NCBI GenBank assembly: GCA_937125135.1 | Contig: CAKZLD010000174.1 | Coordinates: 1 to 51,044, forward strand | Length of the DNA stretch: 51,044 nt | Direction of reading: 5' to 3' | Source: an uncultured Ignavibacterium sp. | GTDB taxonomy: Bacteria > Bacteroidota > Ignavibacteria > Ignavibacteriales > Ignavibacteriaceae | Shown here: positions 46,538-51,044 of the stretch, piece after piece | Numbering within the stretch: position 1 is the stretch's first letter | How the letters are laid out: each line of letters begins with the position of its first letter | Made by a program: the position numbers and the translations under genes | Notes under the pieces: generated by a model | What the model was told of the DNA's origin: nothing | Database searches by the model: none | What the model saw: only the letters and a program-made list of their open reading frames with translations

Positions 46538-47389
46538 TTATAAAGACTTTTTATATCTCATTGTAGAAAGAATTGTTTTAACAGTTATTGCTGTAATGAT
46601 AATGATACCACCAATTATCGCATTTAACTTTGGAATCTCTCCATAGCCCAAAAAAACCCAGATTGGATTTAAGACAGGTTCAAACATTGAAATGATAGAT
46701 GCCTCAACCGCTTTTATCCGCTGAATTCCATAACTAAATAAAGCATAAGGGACTGCAATTTGAAATACTCCAAGAAAAGAAACCATTGCTAAATCATTTG
46801 TATTCAATGTCTGAAGTTCAAGGATGAATGGAATACAAAAAAGACTAACTAAAATGTTTCCGTAAAAAATTGATGCTTCACCAAATTTACCTTCATTCTT
46901 TTTCATTCCGAGGAAAAATGCAGCAAAAGCAAGTCCAGCTAATAATGCAGCTATGTTTCCGTTAATATCTCCGGGGGATAATTCTCCTACGAAGAATAAA
47001 ATCATTCCAAAAAAACAAACAGCAATAGTGATTATGTTAATTTTTTCATATTTTGTTTTTGTTAATATCGGCTCGAATATCAAAACATAAATCGGGGCAG
47101 TTGATTGTAAAAATATTGCATTAGCTGCAGTTGTTGTTTTGGTTGCATAAACAAATAAAATGAGAACAATTGCGTAATTGATTGAATTTAGGAGTGCAAG
47201 AGGATTTAATCTCAAAACTCTTTTTCTAAAAATTAAAATAAAGACAGTCGCAGCTATCAAACATCTGAAAAAGGATATTTGCATCGGCGAAAGAGAAATC
47301 AGTTTAATGAATAATCCTCCTGAACTCCAAAGAAGAGCTGTTAAAAATACTGCAAAAATTCCTTTGAGATGTTCAGGGGAATTTTTCAT
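46538..47389 (-). CDS. EamA/DMT-family transporter
   Basis: About 283 residues from the second of two Met codons (ATG 47389; TTG directly before it). Ten hydrophobic helices in two EamA repeats: GIFAVFLTALLWSSGGLFIKLI opens the first and IAALLAGLAFAAFFLGMKK the second, with VEASIISMFEPVLNPIWVFLG typical of the family's second half. Drug/metabolite exporters of this type move amino acids, nucleosides or other metabolites. Substrate unknown. It starts eight bases after the stop of the subtilase gene on the same strand. Confidence 0.9.
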   Translation of the reverse strand: MKNSPEHLKGIFAVFLTALLWSSGGLFIKLISLSPMQISFFRCLIAATVFILIFRKRVLRLNPLALLNSINYAIVLILFVYATKTTTAANAIFLQSTAPIYVLIFEPILTKTKYEKINIITIAVCFFGMILFFVGELSPGDINGNIAALLAGLAFAAFFLGMKKNEGKFGEASIFYGNILVSLFCIPFILELQTLNTNDLAMVSFLGVFQIAVPYALFSYGIQRIKAVEASIISMFEPVLNPIWVFLGYGEIPKLNAIIGGIIIITAITVKTILSTMRYKKSL

Positions 47390-47397
47390 CAATTATA

Positions 47398-50295
47398 TCA
47401 GCGGATAAAAACCATTTTTTTCGTTTCTGTAAAATTACCGGAACGAAGCTGATAGAAATAAATACCAGATGGCAATGAGTTTTTCATTTGATAAAATTTT
47501 GAGTGAGAACCAGATTCAAAAAAACCTTCAACAATTGTTTCCAATTCTTCTCCGATTGAATTATACAATTTTATTGATATGAAATCACCCTTTGGTTGCT
47601 GCCAACTGATTTTTGTTGTAAGATTATCTGTAGTTCCACCGAATCCTGTGTAAATAGAATTTCCAAAAGGATTCGGGTAATTTTGATCAAGTTTGAAAGT
47701 TGATGGAATATCAACTGATTCATCTTTTATGTTTGTTAAAATCTGCTGATATTTTACTCGTGCATTTTGAATTGCTAAATCCAAAGATTGTTTATTCATT
47801 CCACCTGCAATGGCAAAAGCTACACGAATACTATCGCCCGGATTGATTGAATAAGGACCTGAGGCAACAACTTGTGAAACATCGCCGGGACCTGCATTTT
47901 GTTTGCTTACACCACTTGAGATTGAGAGCCATTTTTCGTGATCAGCAAATCCATCGTAAATGCCGAAGCCACCATCACCGCTGTCATTTTTGATAGCATA
48001 AAATCCAAAATTCTCTGCTGAGATTAATCCAACACCAACCCAATTAAGACTAGGATTAGCAGTATTTCTTGTTATTCCGTATTTGACGTTATTATCCCAA
48101 TTTGTAACATCACCATTACCGTCAACCATATCCCAATCGAAGAACAATCCGGTAAATAAATTATTTATCTGTGAAGTGCCATTATTGATAAACGTATAAT
48201 CAAGAATAATAAAATTTTCATAAGGACTTTGTGAAAAGGAATATGATTTTAATTTTGAAGTGATTCCAATTTTATTTGTTCCTGCATTATTATCATTAAA
48301 TACAGAATTCCCTTCAACATCAGCAATGCTTCCCGGAATCTTTAATGTGAAAGGTTGAACCACTGCAAAGTCATTATTCTGAACTGATTGATTTGCACCT
48401 CGAGCAGCGTCAGATATCCTTTCTGCTGAAGTTCCTAAAATCAAAGCTCCTTCAAAAAGTTGATTATTTGAATCGTTATACTTAAAACCTTGTCCTTGTG
48501 AATTGGTTGGATAATCGTTGAATGCAAGTGTACCTTTTGATGTAATAGTTAGTTTTACATTATTTCCACTTTGCGTTGCATAAGTTGGATTTGCAATAAC
48601 TTCAATCCATTGAAAATCAGCATAGCTGCCATCAGTATATCTAATTAAGAAATTAACTAGTGCATTTTGCGGAGTTGTATTTGAAATTCTAAAAGTGAAT
48701 TTATTATTTTGATTATTGAATTGCTGTAATGTGTTAACTGCTCCAACATTAAAAGTCCCACTCAGAACGGTTGAATAAGAAGTTCTTGATTCAAGTTGAA
48801 TAGTAAGATTTGAAGTAGGGGAGAGATAGTTTACAAAAACAGCAGAAACAGTTATAGTTTCTCCTGATTGAAAAATACCATCGCCATTTCCACCAGGTTG
48901 CTCATCGGAAAAGGTTAAATCTATGGCTCTGACTGATTTTGAATTTGTATTGTTCAATGATTTGAATGCGTTTATTCTTCCATTACCTAAAAGAAACTGA
49001 AAACTTGGATTAACTGAGTTAATATCATCGCAATTAACTCTGATTTGTTCTCCTATTTGAATTGCATTGTATTGAGGAAATCTTGAAACTACCAATCCTG
49101 CTAAACCAGCTGTAAGAGGAGAAGCCATTGAAGTTCCGCTTAAAGTTGCGTAAGTATTGTTCTGCCAAGTATTATAGATATTGCTTCCCGGAGCGCTTAC
49201 GTCAATTGTCTTTCCGAAATTTGAAAATGAAGAGCGGGCATCTGTATTTGTTGTCGAAGCAACTGATAAAGCACCTTTGTAAGAAGCAGGATAGAAAGGC
49301 TCACTTGAGTTGCTATTTCCAGCAGCACAAACTACTAATGAATTTTTAGAAATTGCATAATTGATTATTTCCTGTCCAAACATAGAAAATCCACTTCCAC
49401 CCCAACTACAGTTAATTACTCTTGCTCCGTTATTTGCTGCATAGACTATTCCTTCATAGCCAAAAATTATATAAGGTCCATTTGGTCCTCTCAAATCATT
49501 TCTTGATGTTTTTATTGCCATTATTTTACACTTAAATCCGATTGAAGCCACACCTATTCCGTTATTTGTAACCGCAGAAGCGATGCCTGCAACGTGAGTT
49601 CCGTGGTCGGGTTGATCTTCCATTGGATCATTATCAGGAGTTCCGTTTAATCCACCAAAATCCCACCCACGAATGTCATCAATAAATCCGTTATTGTCAT
49701 CATCAATTCCGTTGTTTGGAATTTCATTCCAGTTTCTCCAAATGTTTGCAGCTAAATCAGGATGATCCCAGTCAACTCCTGTATCAACAATTCCGATTGA
49801 AATCGTAGTATCGCCTTGACTAATATCCCAAGCTTGTGCGGCATTTATTCTTGTCAATCCATACTGCAGATTGTATGATGGATCGTTTGGTGTGAAGTTA
49901 AACTCATACACAAATTTTGGTTCTGCCCATTCAATTTCAGAGAAGGAATTAATTTTTGAACTAACGTAAAAAGGATCGGCTGAATCTTCATAATGAACTA
50001 ATACAATTCTGGAGATTTCTGAATTCTTATTAAGTTTTTCAGGAAATAATAATTTTGATTCTTTAACGCTGAATAACTTCAGAAATTGAGCAAGATTAGA
50101 ACTTAGAATCACATTTCCAGAACCATCGGTTGAAGGAGATGATTTTAATTTAAGTATAATTGTATTAGAAAGATAAAGAGTACCATTCTTTTCCAAAACC
50201 TTTTGTTGTGAATTGTTGGAATTAAATCCATAAAACAATAATGGAAGCAAAATAAGAATTGTACGAAGAAACCTGATTGAAAGCAGATATTTCAT
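47398..50295 (-). CDS. T9SS-sorted subtilisin-like (S8) serine protease
   Basis: 965 residues. Signal peptide (about 1-30), an inhibitor-like prodomain, and the S8 catalytic domain with D171 (GIVDTGVDWDHPD), H231 (HGTHVAGIAS), the oxyanion N327 (AAGNSNS) and S389 (SGTSMASP). A long beta-rich middle follows, then a sorting domain from about residue 875 (QNYPNPF, IKLYNSIGEELETIV, SGIYFYQLRSG, KKMVFIR). Secreted protease, probably surface-anchored. Extra residues occur between NPF and TTKISW, and a DNA inverted repeat brackets them. AAAGGAG precedes the ATG. Confidence 0.95.
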   Translation of the reverse strand: MKYLLSIRFLRTILILLPLLFYGFNSNNSQQKVLEKNGTLYLSNTIILKLKSSPSTDGSGNVILSSNLAQFLKLFSVKESKLLFPEKLNKNSEISRIVLVHYEDSADPFYVSSKINSFSEIEWAEPKFVYEFNFTPNDPSYNLQYGLTRINAAQAWDISQGDTTISIGIVDTGVDWDHPDLAANIWRNWNEIPNNGIDDDNNGFIDDIRGWDFGGLNGTPDNDPMEDQPDHGTHVAGIASAVTNNGIGVASIGFKCKIMAIKTSRNDLRGPNGPYIIFGYEGIVYAANNGARVINCSWGGSGFSMFGQEIINYAISKNSLVVCAAGNSNSSEPFYPASYKGALSVASTTNTDARSSFSNFGKTIDVSAPGSNIYNTWQNNTYATLSGTSMASPLTAGLAGLVVSRFPQYNAIQIGEQIRVNCDDINSVNPSFQFLLGNGRINAFKSLNNTNSKSVRAIDLTFSDEQPGGNGDGIFQSGETITVSAVFVNYLSPTSNLTIQLESRTSYSTVLSGTFNVGAVNTLQQFNNQNNKFTFRISNTTPQNALVNFLIRYTDGSYADFQWIEVIANPTYATQSGNNVKLTITSKGTLAFNDYPTNSQGQGFKYNDSNNQLFEGALILGTSAERISDAARGANQSVQNNDFAVVQPFTLKIPGSIADVEGNSVFNDNNAGTNKIGITSKLKSYSFSQSPYENFIILDYTFINNGTSQINNLFTGLFFDWDMVDGNGDVTNWDNNVKYGITRNTANPSLNWVGVGLISAENFGFYAIKNDSGDGGFGIYDGFADHEKWLSISSGVSKQNAGPGDVSQVVASGPYSINPGDSIRVAFAIAGGMNKQSLDLAIQNARVKYQQILTNIKDESVDIPSTFKLDQNYPNPFGNSIYTGFGGTTDNLTTKISWQQPKGDFISIKLYNSIGEELETIVEGFFESGSHSKFYQMKNSLPSGIYFYQLRSGNFTETKKMVFIR
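47639..47676. repeat. Inverted repeat bracketing an insertion in the subtilase sorting domain
   Basis: CCGAATCC (47639-47646) and GGATTCGG (47669-47676) form an eight-base inverted repeat inside the segment coding for the extra residues after NPF. The placement matches the palindromic insert in the metalloprotease sorting domain. Confidence 0.5.
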
Positions 50296-50761
50296 AGTTC
50301 TCCTTTTTTTGAATACAATTTAATGCCATCATTATTTTTATGAAAGTGCAAAGTTAACTTCAGTGACTTTTATGGAATATTATAATGTTAGTGTCGTGAT
50401 TTGAATTTAATATTTTAAAATTGTCATTGTTTGTATATGCCCGTTTGACTTTAATCAACAAATCAGCAACATATAAAAATTTAGAAATTTCAATATTAAA
50501 TGTTAAAGAAATAGAAGAATTGGATAGAGTAATAATTGAGAAATAATCGAGAGATTATTAAGAGATAATCGAGAGAATAGCGTATCTGGAGCGTATGTGG
50601 AACGACTTTAAAGTAAGATTTAAATGAGTTTGAATTGAAAGAATAATTTTAAACCATAAAATCTTTTACGAATGAATGTGAAGATTGGAAATTAGAAATT
50701 TGGAGTTAGCGAATTAAGAATGAAATTTTAATTAGTGATAATTCGTGAAATTCGTGGCTGA

Positions 50762-50824
50762 ATTGGTCATTAGTCATTGGTCATTGGTCATTAGTCATTG
50801 GTCATTGGTCATTAGTCATTAGTC
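50762..50824. repeat. Tandem heptamer array, nine units of ATTGGTC/ATTAGTC
   Basis: Nine exact seven-base units in the order G-A-G-G-A-G-G-A-A at the fourth base, followed by a decayed unit (AATGGAC). No coding frame runs through it. A partial copy recurs at the window end. Confidence 0.9.
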
Positions 50825-50920
50825 AATGGACATTTGAAATTCTTAACTGTTCATTGATATAATGCTAAAACCAAAATTATTTAATTAGTTTGGTAAAGCA
50901 AACTACAAACTAAAAAGTCG

Positions 50921-50999
50921 AAAAAAATCCCGCAGGGATGATATGATTATAGAAAATGAAAAACAAGACAAACAAAAAATCCCGAAGGGATGAAATTAT
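50921..50999. repeat. Pair of short REP-like palindromic units
   Basis: ATCCCGCAGGGAT (50927-50939) and ATCCCGAAGGGAT (50979-50991) are each a five-base stem with a three-base loop, preceded by a run of A and followed by GA then AT-rich sequence. They are 52 bases apart. The form recalls REP-type intergenic palindromes. Confidence 0.7.
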
Positions 51000-51044
51000 T
51001 TTTAGGATGTAGGAGATAGGGGATTGGATGTTGGTCATTGGACA

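Larger units (their letters stand above)
50296..51044. other. 749-base gene-free, repeat-rich region
   Basis: No credible reading frame. It holds the minus-strand promoter region of the subtilase, a 12-base direct repeat ATAATCGAGAGA at 50543-50554 and 50565-50576, the phrase AATTCGTGAAATTCGTGG near 50742, a heptamer tandem and two palindromic units (listed separately). The final bases (GGTCATTGGACA) repeat the heptamer motif, so the repeat field probably continues past the window. Confidence 0.7.

Noticed and set aside
43915-50295. Two secreted proteases with a transporter as one protease-export operon
   Set aside because: The metalloprotease is on the opposite strand, a stem-loop lies between, and the DMT transporter belongs to a metabolite exporter family.
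50755-50830. Heptamer tandem considered as a CRISPR array
   Set aside because: Units are seven bases long and directly joined with no spacers, and no cas gene is in the window.

Overview
The window looks like a chromosomal segment of an AT-rich, Gram-negative member of the Bacteroidota/Chlorobi/Ignavibacteria group. Four proteins end in the type IX secretion (T9SS) sorting domain that opens with NYPNPF, the form common in Ignavibacteria. Two ferredoxins have the Chlorobium-type second cluster (CX2CX8CX3C). A TonB receptor with a carboxypeptidase-regulatory N-terminus, many lipoproteins and a long SecA ending in a zinc motif also fit. The placement is inferred from protein character; no rRNA or tRNA gene was seen.

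Layout. 1-3750: a truncated serine-palmitoyltransferase-like gene diverges from an epimerase-family reductase, a pair that recalls bacterial ceramide loci; then a one-haem lipoprotein and a TPR lipoprotein/DUF3467 operon with a clear terminator. 4068-10613: secA, glnB, a large TPR lipoprotein that may be PorW/SprE-like, and an AlbA_2 regulator. 10618-17042: SpoU methyltransferase and rlmN, an acyl-CoA dehydrogenase, an unusual exported YidD-like protein followed by two paralogous TPR/membrane proteins, then LemA and a TPM protein. 17139-21774: two ferredoxins each followed by a terminator, a Rieske protein, queG, and on the minus strand gatB-lepB. 21913-28809: a possible envelope island with a DASS transporter, two lipoproteins, a TonB receptor and two paralogous T9SS-sorted proteins. 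28823-41696: peptide and housekeeping functions (pepF, GMP reductase/IMPDH-like protein, DUF1579, TIGR02757, OPT transporter, PqqD-like protein, pepD, MFS, beta-barrel, M29-like protein, def, fmt). 41670-50295: a glycosyltransferase, a cystathionine gamma-synthase-type enzyme, a T9SS metalloprotease, a DMT transporter and a T9SS subtilase. 50296-51044 is repeat-rich and without genes.

How the genes fit together. SecA and LepB serve general export; the four sorted proteins imply a T9SS whose core is not encoded here, apart from the possible PorW/SprE-like lipoprotein. PepF, PepD, the OPT transporter and the secreted proteases suggest growth on peptides. Def and Fmt form the usual formyl-methionine pair.

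Most worth a second look: the exported YidD-like protein with its two paralogous partners; coding insertions, two with inverted repeats, at one fixed point of the T9SS sorting domain; the spt/reductase pair; the TonB/T9SS island; an orphan PqqD-like (RRE-type) protein between a peptide transporter and a dipeptidase; and a DUF1579 gene whose signal peptide lacks a standard start codon.
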